The notes under the pieces are model-generated. The model saw nothing but the letters and a program-made list of their open reading frames with translations. It ran no database searches and was not told the origin of the DNA. Positions 49,501-61,500 of a stretch of DNA of 64,000 bases are shown piece after piece; position 1 is the first letter of the stretch, and the number at the start of each line of letters is the position of its first letter. Location of the stretch: assembly GCF_032854445.1 (NCBI RefSeq), contig NC_088304.1, forward strand, positions 16,405,850-16,469,849, written 5' to 3'. A program made the position numbers and the translations under genes. This stretch comes from Liolophura sinensis (Eukaryota; Mollusca; Polyplacophora; Chitonida; Chitonidae).

Positions 49501-52500
49501 AAATATGACATCATGATGCCACGCACATTTAACTTTTACATTTCTATGTCACTGTGAAAATAAAACACAACGTCATACATACGCAGCTTTGACGTATGTA
49601 GGTCAGCTGCTATGGCCTAAGCTTGCTGTTGATTGGTCTAAAATGCATGACCACTGTGGAGGGAGTAAAACAGAATGGCAGCATGAAATGAACAGTTTGT
49701 GCCACCCTTTCTTCATTTTGGAGGGTAGAATAGACTGTAACAGCTTTGTCTTGTAAATGTTAGGCATTCTCGGGATTTGACTTCGTACAAAACAAGGTTC
49801 AGTGGTATCTGGTTACACGACAAACACCTGTAATGCAGTGTTAAACCCTTTAATTCTTACTGCTCATGGAGCCTTGGTAACCAAAAAGTCACAATGAGCA
49901 GTGCACAACGTTCTTATGTTAATTAACATGCGTTTAAGATCACTTGTTTTCCCCCAAATATGGTATCCATGTCTGCATGACTGTGGGTGACGTGAGGAAT
50001 GTTCCTCAGTGAGTTGCCAGATGTTGGTGGTTTTCCTCAGGCATTCACATTCCTCCACACATTCATTTACCTGCATTGTGTCAGTGAAAAATTCTTGAGT
50101 AAGGTATTAAACCTTAACCCGTAAGATCAACCTTATTTGAATTTGTGCTAGGATATTACATGTCTTGCATGCTGCAGTTGGTTGTTGGTGAAAGAGTAAG
50201 TAAGAATGCTACTGGTACATTTTTGTGTGTAAGACCCCATAATCAGTGGCAGAGCATCGTGTATAATTTGGGAGAAGGCTGAAGCGGATCCAGCCCAATA
50301 AGCTAAGAAGCTTCAGACACATGTAGCTAGAGACGTGGTTGCCTGATTTCTGGTGACTAAATTATGGCAGGAAGCCGCATTAAACTGCAGATTCTTTTCA
50401 CCCATCTATCAATTTGATCTTGTGCAGAAGCACCAATTCTCTCACCACCAAACCATTCACAGCCCCACACACCATCACAAGCTCCGTCTTTCTCTTTCAG
50501 CACACTTCACCTGTGTGAAAGTGTAAATGCCATTATACAGCACTTGCAGTGGTACAGTAACATTATGTGCGCAATAACAATGCAGCCAGTAGCATGGTCC
50601 TTACGTGGTTTATATGTGTGATGTTGACAAGTTGCAAATAATTGCATTTGCTAGATTTAAATCTTTTTGCACCATGTCCAATGGTTTTTTGTAAAACATT
50701 TTAGAAGAATTATTGAAGTCGTTTAATTATTGAAGTCGTTTGTAACTAAGCCTCTTTTGTTTTCATCCTTAAAATGTGAACAGAAATTTTAAAATAACCT
50801 GTTTTGATGAACTATTGTCATGGAAATGCAGACATCTCTTAAGAAGATAGACATACTGTAACATGTGTCTGTCATATATTAGTTTGCTGAATTGGTTTTG
50901 ATGCATTGGTTTAGCAGCACCATCTGTGTCTAACCTTACCCTGAGAGAATCTCAAGTATTCTAGCCAAGAGGCAAAAAATAGTTTTATTTTAAATGCTGT
51001 GTGAGTTTTCAAGGCCTGGGTTTCCAGGGGAATTAGGTATTGCACTGTGAAGCTTCCCAGGATGTGGAAATGCTTGAAGTGAATCCACAGAGGCCGGCTA
51101 CAACCCGTTTCCTGCAAAAGTCCTTTTACAGTAAGAAACCCTAGTTTTCTGTTTGCTGATAGGTCGCCGAAGCCTGTCACTTGAAGGTATTTACGATGCC
51201 TAGGCACCTAGTGGGGGTTACCATAGGGGATATTTACTTGGATCAATAACACAGTTCCTGAAAATCCTTCAATATGGAGCTCATTTTCCTAGTGTTCCAC
51301 AGCCTGTTTTGATAGTATTCACATAAGCATTGGACCCTTGGGTTGTTCTTCACTTGAACGCTATGCAGGAACATGAAATATTCTAGAAATTGGCAAAGTA
51401 TCACAGTGCAATGTTGTTACAGTGTTGTCAGCATGTGAGCAACATTTATCTGTTTTCCCCATAAGCGCCTCCTCCTGGCCGATCAATGGTGTCTGACTAG
51501 AAGCACTTAAACCACCCACGTCCTCTGCTCCTGAGGGGGGGAATTAGCGGCCTGTCAATCAGCGCAGTTGCCATGGCAACTGTAATCCCACACACATTGT
51601 GCGACAAGCACGGTCACCTGTCCTCCCATTGTGTCAGAAGCAGCTAAGGCCTTACCAGGTCAGGGGCCAAAGGTGGCAAGCTACCAGCACAATACCTCAA
51701 CCAAACATCAAAGGCCCAAAAAAGAAAAAAAAAATTAAACAACCCTTGTCTAAAATTGATGACATTATTCACATCTAGGGCATTTAAAAAATTGATGCTT
51801 AGGAGAAAGCTTCCATTCTGAATGGATCTGACAGACTAAAGCTTGTAATCTAATATGGATTTTATGGAAGCTATTATACAGTGATAATGTGGATGACAAT
51901 CCCTGCTCGTGTACCATCTTTTCTGATGGATATGACCAGGAATAACATGGTTTTAATCTAACCCCGGTCCAGTATTGGCAAAAAAATAAATGTTGAACAG
52001 GGAACGGGAAAATAGGTTCATTTCATGAACAACATCAACCGGCTCTCACTCGGCCCGGTCAATCTAAAACTTTGCAAGCAGCATTTGGTGGTCATTGCCT
52101 TAGTGAAAATTAGCAGGAGCAGCTAAATGTTTGTTTTCTCGTTCTAGTGAAAAAGGACAAATGAAAATAAGACGGAGAAGTATTTATTACATGATGGGAG
52201 ACAGGGAAAATAACTGCACGGAGCTGGTCGCTTTTTTTTTCAGCTTCTTCTGTCTGCAGGATTTTTCTTTTATCACCTTGCCTTTACAAAGTAAGTGGAG
52301 TATTGTGAGGCGTGGGAAATGTCGGCCTTGGTATCCGGTTGAGCTTTTTGTTTTTTTTTTTAAGATCCTGTATAATAGGCACTTATACATGGATTGAAGG
52401 TTAAGCTTTTTTTAGCTCCCAAATCTAAGTTATGGTGTGTAAATCCATACTCAGATGGAAGGTTAAGCTTTTTTTTTAGCGCCTGTATACTGGGCTCTCA

Positions 52501-55500
52501 TACATGGATTGAAGGTTTAATGGTGCAGATGTTCACTTAGATGGAAGGTTAAGCTCCTGGCCACAGTTTCTGAAAAAGGTTGTAATGTTATCCTGGCTTA
52601 ATCACAATGACCCCGCATAGTGACGGGATATACATGTACGTCGCCGTGTTGTTGGCGACTGGTGTAATGTTACAACCGCTTGGAGAACCAGCACCCAGTA
52701 TATTTGGCTGTACATCATACAGTACATGGTTTGAAGGGTAAGCTTTTTTTTAAGTCTGTAAATGTACATACTTGGAAGGTTAAGGCCTTTTTTTAGCTCC
52801 TGTCACACAAGGATTGAAGATTAATCTTTGTTTTTTACAGCAGTAGAAATAATGTTTTTTTAATATTTATAATTCCGTGGGGTATACTGGAATCATCCTG
52901 TATGTCCTTCTGAAGACACGATTTTGTCCATGCATCTCGGGGAAACTACTGCGCTGATTCCGATGAAACTTAACATATATCTTGTTTATCATCTGAACTT
53001 GTGCATGTTTAAGTTAAATGGCGATTGGGTAATTGCCACTATTTATGACTTGCGTAATGGTGCTTTTCCACGTACATATGTTCAGATTTTGTCCATGCAA
53101 CTCTTTGTTAAGTACTGAACGTATTTCCACTAAGCATACATGTACATATTCCCAGTCATCTAAACATGTGCATGCTTAAGTTCAAGTACAGTTGGGTAGT
53201 TATTTTCATAATTGCTGCCATTCAGGTAGATATAAATGTATATGAATACGTTGAAGGCTCTGAATCGGACTTCGGGAAATATCCACGTGACAGGTCATCA
53301 TGGAACGCAGCTGCCAGCCTTAGATCAGTATTCCTCAAAAATTAGATTTGTGCATCATGTGACTTCGTCTCTGTGGTATAGTTTCCACTCAGCTAACTCC
53401 AAGCCACATGTAATCTTATCTGGAGAAATTATGCCCCTGAACAAGTAATGGTCAGATCAAATGGCCTAGTTTTGCATTTGCGGTCACCCACATCACTTCT
53501 TGTGAAGGTTAGACTAGGGAAACAACTCTATTTAGCTCTCGCAGACAGAAGGTTGGGGTATTTTGAATGAGAGTAGTAAGTTGTCAATTCACATCATGGA
53601 ATATATTTATCAGGCTTAAATGAAAACTGTGTTTTTATCGATCCAACTGAAACGGGATTATTACAGCTGTTATTGGTCACAAAGAACAATGGCTTTGTCT
53701 GTGCAGCAGTCAATAAAAAAAAACATTCTTCTCTGTAACAATGACTAACAGGAAATTATAATAAAGATCACAATACCAGAAAGAATTCCTAAATATAAAA
53801 GAAATGAAAGTAGACTCAGAAGTAATGAAAAACACTTAAGGAGTCCGCAAGTGTTATATTTGGAGATCTGTTTCGATTGCTGTAAAACTGCATTTTTCGG
53901 CCTGAACGCAGTGTATGATTAGATTCCCACCCAGTATCTGTCGGAGAGAAAAAAAATATATATCAGTGTGAATACAGTTCAATGTTGTGTGAAATGAGAA
54001 AATACAAGAACATTGAATATGATTTAGGAAAAGTTGATTACACTTACCTTTTTTTTCTTTTTTGAATTTTGTCCATTAGTATAGTTATTTAGGTCTGCAG
54101 GAAATTAAAAAAATACATTTTCATTAAACTTGGCCATAATTGACCTACAGGTATTTGACATATTATCATAGCGGTTACTGTCTGATCATCATTCCATTAC
54201 TTGGTAAACACTCTTTAGCCAAGCTCACCAATCTGATACCGTATTTACGCCTACTCTTTATAGGCCGTAGAAAGAACCTGATTAATTTTCTGGGACTTCA
54301 TTGAACTTCTGAGTTATATTTTGTAACACTATCTTTTGAACTAAAGCGATTATCATGTTGTAATTGCTCCACTTTAATCATGCATACAGAAGTACTCTTA
54401 GACTAATTTTTTTCAAGGTTGCTAACCTGTGCGTCCATTATCTTATAAACACAGTATCACTTGCAACTCTACTTCTTTGTTGCACAGTATTTGTATAATT
54501 TCAGATTGAGTAAGTCGTTTGGCCCCTAAACCAAAACAGTGTAATGGGTGTTCACCAGTGGACCTGGAGTGAACACATTCATCTTTAATGTCACCTAATG
54601 TCCTGATGTTGTCCCTTAAACTGCTGCAGTAGAAAAGTGTCTTTTTACATACCCTACATTGCTGTGTGATATTAGAGAACATTAGGATCAGCATGCAGCA
54701 GAAATGAGGTGGAGCTGTTAGGGCATTGTGATCTTGTTGTGGACTTGAACGTCTCCGCCATGGCATGATTAATGTCACACAAGACGCAGTACATCACACA
54801 AGCAATCAGAGCCATGTCTTGGCTGCGATAACGTCTTCTCTGATTAAAAGCGTATTGTTGGCAGTGTAATCACACTCTGGCCAGAGTAAATGGTCGATTG
54901 CGGCGTACAATACAGATCAATTCTGTGTGCCGTAAAACCTCTACAGTTAATAACCATGCAAAATGGAAGACAAGCTCAATCTGTGTATTTGTAAAGCATC
55001 TAAGCCTAATAAAACTGCAAAATGACAAACCAATTCTATGTGTACTGCAAAACTGCCATAGACAACAGCCATAAAGACAAAAAAAGAAATAAATTTTTGA
55101 CAGTTTTTTCTTTTTAGCTATACTGTGCACCGAATCCATGCACCGTATAACCTCTAAAGGTAGTAGTTTTTTTACTCTGGCACCTCATGTGCCCTAAAAC
55201 CAGTCTAATGCCACTATAAGTCTGTGTAATGATTGACCAATTTCATGCACAGTAAAACACCTATATGTACTGGTCATCCCACATAGTGACAATGGACTTT
55301 TCACTCAGAGAGGTGCATAAAACTTCTATCACTGACTTGCACGTCATGGTGACAGGCTGATTGGATATGTTGAAGAACCTGTTGAGATGACTGCACCTCA
55401 GATTGATAGTCTGATGGACAAAAGTGTAGAAATAGAATCTGTTGCCATTCATTTCAATGTTGCATAAAATTTGTACCATGTAGAACTGGCTGCACCTCAT

Positions 55501-58500
55501 GTGTACATGTTCATTTACATTTTGATCAACTTTGTCCTGTGAAGAAGCCATTGGCATAAAAATTCTACATGGTGGCTAACTATTCTACATGATGTCTTAA
55601 ATAAGATATTTTGGATGGGTTCCTGCTGTTTGTCTTGTTATGAATCTGCATAGGCTTTGGATGGTGTTTGCAGAGATGAGCAGCTTGTCTAGCAGGATAG
55701 AGGGATGTATCTATTTGGGCAGGATGAGAAGGCCAGGTTTTACCACTGTTGGCCATCTGGACTCTGTATTGATTATAGATGGCGCAAGGCCTGTCTGTAT
55801 TTATGGCTGGCACAGGATCGCTTCAAAATCTAGCTCGATCAAACTTGGCCAGGCCTTGAATGTCTCTGGTGAATTTCAGAAAAAGTGTTTTGAACCTTGT
55901 CAGAACTTTCACATGGGACTTGAAGGGAAGCAGACTTCAATGTTCTACTCCCGTGTACATGTACCTTTACAATGTTGGGAATAAACAGCTTTGATGTACA
56001 TGCAACAAAGAGGCTAAAACATAATTTGCAGCTTTAGATCAAAGTCACAAGTTAGAGAGCTTGTTGCTTCTATATTTTGATTTATTTGGTTTAGACAGGA
56101 ATAATGAGTCAAGAGTTGCATATTAATGTAATAACAAAATAGAAGGAGAATGTGTCTGTAGGCAGTGTGTAATTAATACCTCTTATGTCTCTGTCTGTTT
56201 TGGTAATATATGACTGTCTCTTCATTCTTGAAGAGATATAGAACCAAAATACAGATGCTACAAGCAGGATGCATGTACGCTGTTTCTTGGTGTTGTGATT
56301 TGGGCCTCAGGGCCTGCTTGCACAGAGAGATTGTATCTCCAGTCAATTGCAGAACCTATAATTGAGTTTACTATGGATGGTTTCGCCACCAACACAAAGG
56401 AATTGTAATGTGATTGTAAATTTTCAAGTTGTTATCGTGATCGTAAGCCAAATTCAACTTCACGATCATAAGCCAAATTTGACTTCGCGATCATAAGGCA
56501 AATTTGACTTGTACATGAAAATGACATGTGTAAATGGTCAATGTAGCAGTAAATAACTTTTCTTGCCTTTATTTTCAAAAGTGTATTACATCATAATGAT
56601 TCAGTAGTTAACACCTTTTTGAGACAATTGCATTGCACATCTTTGCAAACCGAGTTGAAAAGTACTAACTAAGTGTATGCCTAAGCAAGTATTTGTACTT
56701 AACCTTAATTTTGGAGAGATTGTAAATATTTATAACTGGGTCGACCCAATTGTAATTTCTGATTGTAAGTTACTATTGTAGTTTACAATCCCTTCCCAAG
56801 TAAACTATATCAGGCTTTGTAGCAAAGAAACTGGAGAATTTTGTGTACAGCACAAAGTCTTGGCCCAAAGCTTTTATGTTTGGGTACAGTTCAGTACTTC
56901 AGTGCATTCACTCTTAATTGTATTGAAGATGAACATTTGTGAGCCACTAATATTTTGGATTGACAAGAACTCTAAAAGCACTTTCTTACTTAACCAATTG
57001 TATATCAAGTCAAAAAGAGGTTGTCAGTTATTTAAAAGGTTCAAGAACATCAAAAGAGATCTTGTTTGAGGCTTGAGTAATTTATTGTCACATTTGTGTA
57101 AATAGCACATGTTTTTTAGTGGTCCACATATGGGTAGGCAGCTGGTGCTGACGCGATGGTTGTTGGAATTGCTGTTCATTTCCTCTTCTGTAATTGGTTT
57201 CTGGTCGGTGTGGAGACCACTCGATCGTCCAACCAATCTCCAGCTGTGCTATCCCCAGAAGGAGAAGCCAGGACATTTGTGTTACCGTTAATTACACTGT
57301 GAGCATACAAGCGATCACTGGTACAAAATCATGTCAAGATGTATAGGCTGCTTTCTCGTGAAGGTTCTGAGTTCTGTCATTATGATCTCTGTGAAGATAT
57401 AGCTAGTCAGTGAGAGTGTTCGGATTCCCTAAGGCAAGACACTACCTTCTCGTTCAGGATTCGCTGGGAGGTCGCAGATGCTATAAAGAGAATTAAAGTA
57501 CAAGTTAAAACTATTAATTTGTGGGACCACAGCCTACTGCAAAAGGCAAACACTTTATTAAAAAAAAAATACTATGAAAAATTTGGGCGTGAAGAAACCA
57601 GTTGGAAGGATGGGTGTACTTGTATCTGTCCAGATTGTAGATTTAGTGACCACATCAGGTTTGCGTGAGTGTGTGCAAGGTTGGAGATATACATGTAATT
57701 ACTTCAAGTTTTGCCTCCGCATCTGCACTAACACTGGTGGTTTTTAGCATATTTAGCACCAGCAGGTTTGATGTAAATTGTCTAAGAATATAGAATGGTA
57801 TTATCAGATTGCAAGATGTTTTGACAGCTTTACACGTTGACACCAGATGGTCCTTCTGACCATGTCGGCTAATGCCCCACATGCCCACACACATACACCT
57901 TGGCAGAACTCAGGTGTCAGGAGAAATATAAATGATGAATATTGCAGCATTTTTCATATTCTTTGCTTAATTTGATTTGAGGAAACAAATTCAGGTTTTA
58001 TCCCATTGTAAATTCATGTTTTTAGTTTGTTATTAAATGTCAGTGAGACATAATGTAGAGAACCACTTGGAACCGTCAGAACATTATAAGAGTGTATCAT
58101 ACTATGCCTACAGCTATAGCCAACTTAAATGTACAGAATATATTGCAGAGAAACAAACTTGTGCATGCATATCACAAGTGTTAAACGCCTTCTATCTGTA
58201 TGATGTAACACAGAGTTGACTCTCAATCATCACCAAAAATATGATATCAGAATATTCAGAACGTGCTATGCAGATATGTAGCATTATTTACATGGGATTT
58301 TCGTTGAATTCCACATAACATATTAACTGGGAGATACCAGGTTACAGGCATGAAGATTTGAGAATTGCTACAAAACACCTTTTCAGTTCTGTGAACTTTT
58401 GACCTGGGAAATGGTGGGAAGTGTTTTTTCGGTTCCCAACAATTTGTGCTACAGAAACAGATTTACCTGTACTAACTTGAGTATAAATGGCATTTCATCA

Positions 58501-61500
58501 AGTATGTTTTGGTGTTCGGTGTTTCTTGCTGACCTAATTTTCATTTACTTTGTAAAGTAAAAATTACCACAGTCCCTCAACCTTTTTGTTAAAAATATAT
58601 GAACTGTCACTGAATGATTGAGGCATCTGACTGCAAACTATGGGGGGGAAAAAAAGGGAGAGAACTAGGTACTCTAATCTTTGTAAGTTTGAGTTATCTC
58701 CCCTACCCAAAGCGTGAAATACAGAATGAGTTAAATACAACTTCCACAACAGCCTTGCAATCAAAAGAATTTCAGAATCCGAATTTCTTATGAATCACAA
58801 TTTCTTTGGTCAAGGACCTTGATTGACTTTCTGTCCTACATGTAATTCATCCTCTGTGCTACTTCCTGTCCATCGTGGCAGTTAGCACTGCAGGCTCGCT
58901 GTACACAGAGAGACTGAAAAAGATCCATTTTCCGGAGACCATTTGTGGCAACAAAGTGCCAGCACCTTAGCCACAGTTTGAAGACTCACAACTCAAGTCT
59001 TCGGACAATTAACTCTGTTCAATGTTTGCTAAGTAGTACTGAGTGAGAAGCCAAGCCTTTTTTTTGTGTGAGACTTTCAGTTCCGTGAATTTTTAACTTG
59101 GGAACCGACATGAAAACGGAACTATCATTTCCGTGAAATCCTCATGCCTGAGTTTGTATTTGTAGTTAGGTTCTAACTCAAGGCTTATTTGTCATTGAGG
59201 CCAGATCTTCTCTGAAGTCAAGTTGCAGTAAATATTGCATTTATGTTTTATCATCCTCAGTAAAGAGCATAAATTCTGTGAGTATTAAATTAACACATCA
59301 GAAACCTAGTCATGCTTGCCATTGACAGGGTTTCAGCCAGTGTGATACATGTTTCTGAAAAGTGATTAAAATGAAAAACAATGCCAAATTTTCTGACTTC
59401 TGAATTTCATTTGATCTGCTTACACATGCAGTGTCCATGTCAGATAAAGGAAGGAAGATTTGAGCCAAAGAAGAAATGTAATGAGGTTTTCCAAGATTGA
59501 TGTGTTATTAAATGTCAGATCATCTTATGTCATGAGATCAAATGTCATGAACTCAGAGGATAAAGTTTTCCTAAAGGAGGAAAGAGGATTTTGTTTATAT
59601 TTAAAGAGGGTGCAAAGGTAATTTGGAATGTCGAGAAGAAATCACTGGTTTCTTGATTATAGTGCTGCTGATAATGAGTTCAGGTTTTATATATGTGTAT
59701 ATATGGAACTTCAGATGTTTGAATAGGTCATCTTATAAAATGAAGATAAACTGATGTAGCAGGGATAAAACGTTGTGTCTGACATACAGATTGAATGTGC
59801 AGTTTCCTGTCACAAGAACATCAACCATGCATGTACATGTTCATATTGTGCATTTAGCGGGTTTGTTAATGTGGTTTTTTTAGCAAACTGTTTGATGTGT
59901 GCAGAATCATGCTTGTAATGTTTACTGTTTTGCCACTGCCATCATGAAGGGGATAATTTGAACCAATCTAGAATACAGAAAATTTGTAACTTAGGTGAAT
60001 GATTAAGGCAATTCTAGGGCATGAATTTTTGATCTGTTCAAGTCTCTAAGCTATTTATCCATGATTGTTGAAGGAGTTCAGGAGCTTGATGTAAGTTAGA
60101 CGTCAAAGAATTAAAAAAAATATTATTGTAAGCACAGTTAGGTACGTGTACCTTACATAGAATAAAGAAATACAGAATATGTAATCAACAAGTTCAACAA
60201 TTACCACATGTTTCTGAACTCTTATGACACCCAGGACACACTTGGAAAGATGACCAGAAAAGGTTTCACAAAGATGACCAAAAAAGGTTTCACGACGGTG
60301 ACTACAAGAAGTATCACAAATATGACCAAAAAAGGTGTCACAAAGATGACCACAAAGGTTTCACAAAGATGACCAAAAAAGGTGTCACAAAGGTGACCAC
60401 GAAAGGTATCACAAAGATGACCCGAAAAAGTGTCACAAAGATGACCACAAAAGGTGTCACAAATATAACCACAAAGGTTTCACAAAGACGACCAGAAAAG
60501 GTGTCACAAAGATGCTCAGAAAAGTTGTCACAAAGATGACCACAAAGGCATCAGAAAAATGACCAAATAAGGTATCACAAAGATGACCACAAAAGGTGCC
60601 ACAAAGACGACAACAAAAGGGTATCTAAGCCACCAAAGATTACCAAAAAGGTGTCACAAAGATGACCAGAAAAGGTGTCCCAAAAATGACCACAAAGGCA
60701 TCGGAAAGATGACCAAAATAGGTGCCAGAAAGATGACCATAAAGGCATCAGAAATATGACCAAAAAAGGTGTCACTTCAGTGTAGGCCTGTATATATTCT
60801 TGAGGATTCTTGCTCAAGTTTCCCTCTTTTTTTGGTTATAATGATATGTATTATTTAATGAAGAAATACAGCTTTTGGCTGGTTTATTTCAGAGCTTCAC
60901 ATACATGTATTTATTATTTTATTTCATTGGTGTTTAACGCCGTACTCAAGAATGTTTCACTCATACAATGGCGACCAGAATTATGGTGGGAGGAACCAGG
61001 CAGAGTCTGTCCACAGGTTGCTTGCAGACCTTTCCACGTTCGACCGAAGAGGTGGCCAAATTGAGCTGGACTTGAACTTCTCAACGAACGCATTAGTGTT
61101 ACCTGGGTCATTATGCTGCATTAGAGTGCTAACCAACTGAGCCACGGAGGCCCCACATACATGTTTATATATATATCCTGATTTCTCTGGGTTTTTACAT
61201 AATAGAGCAACCTGCGGATGATCCTGAATTTCTCCCACCATAATGCTGACCTCTATTGTATAAGTCAAATATTCTTGAGTATGACATAAAATCCCCAGCA
61301 AATAAATAAATACATTTTCACATATTGAAAATTTTCACATATACTAGTTGGTTTGTCAGTCTACAATAAATAATGATCTCAAAATATGCTTGAATAAACA
61401 CCTTGCAAATAGGTTGAAGACTTAAGGTAGTGTAATGTTAGCATGTTAGAGTAAATAATGGTATGACAATTTGCCCTAAACAGGTAGTAGGTGGTAGAGA

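Noticed and set aside
50911..51207. 98-codon minus-strand frame
   Set aside because: No recognisable domain or splice context.
55640..55984. 114-codon + strand frame in SGSM intron 4
   Set aside because: No homology recognised, no fitting splice sites to SGSM, and stops close by; chance frame in a GC-balanced patch is more likely.
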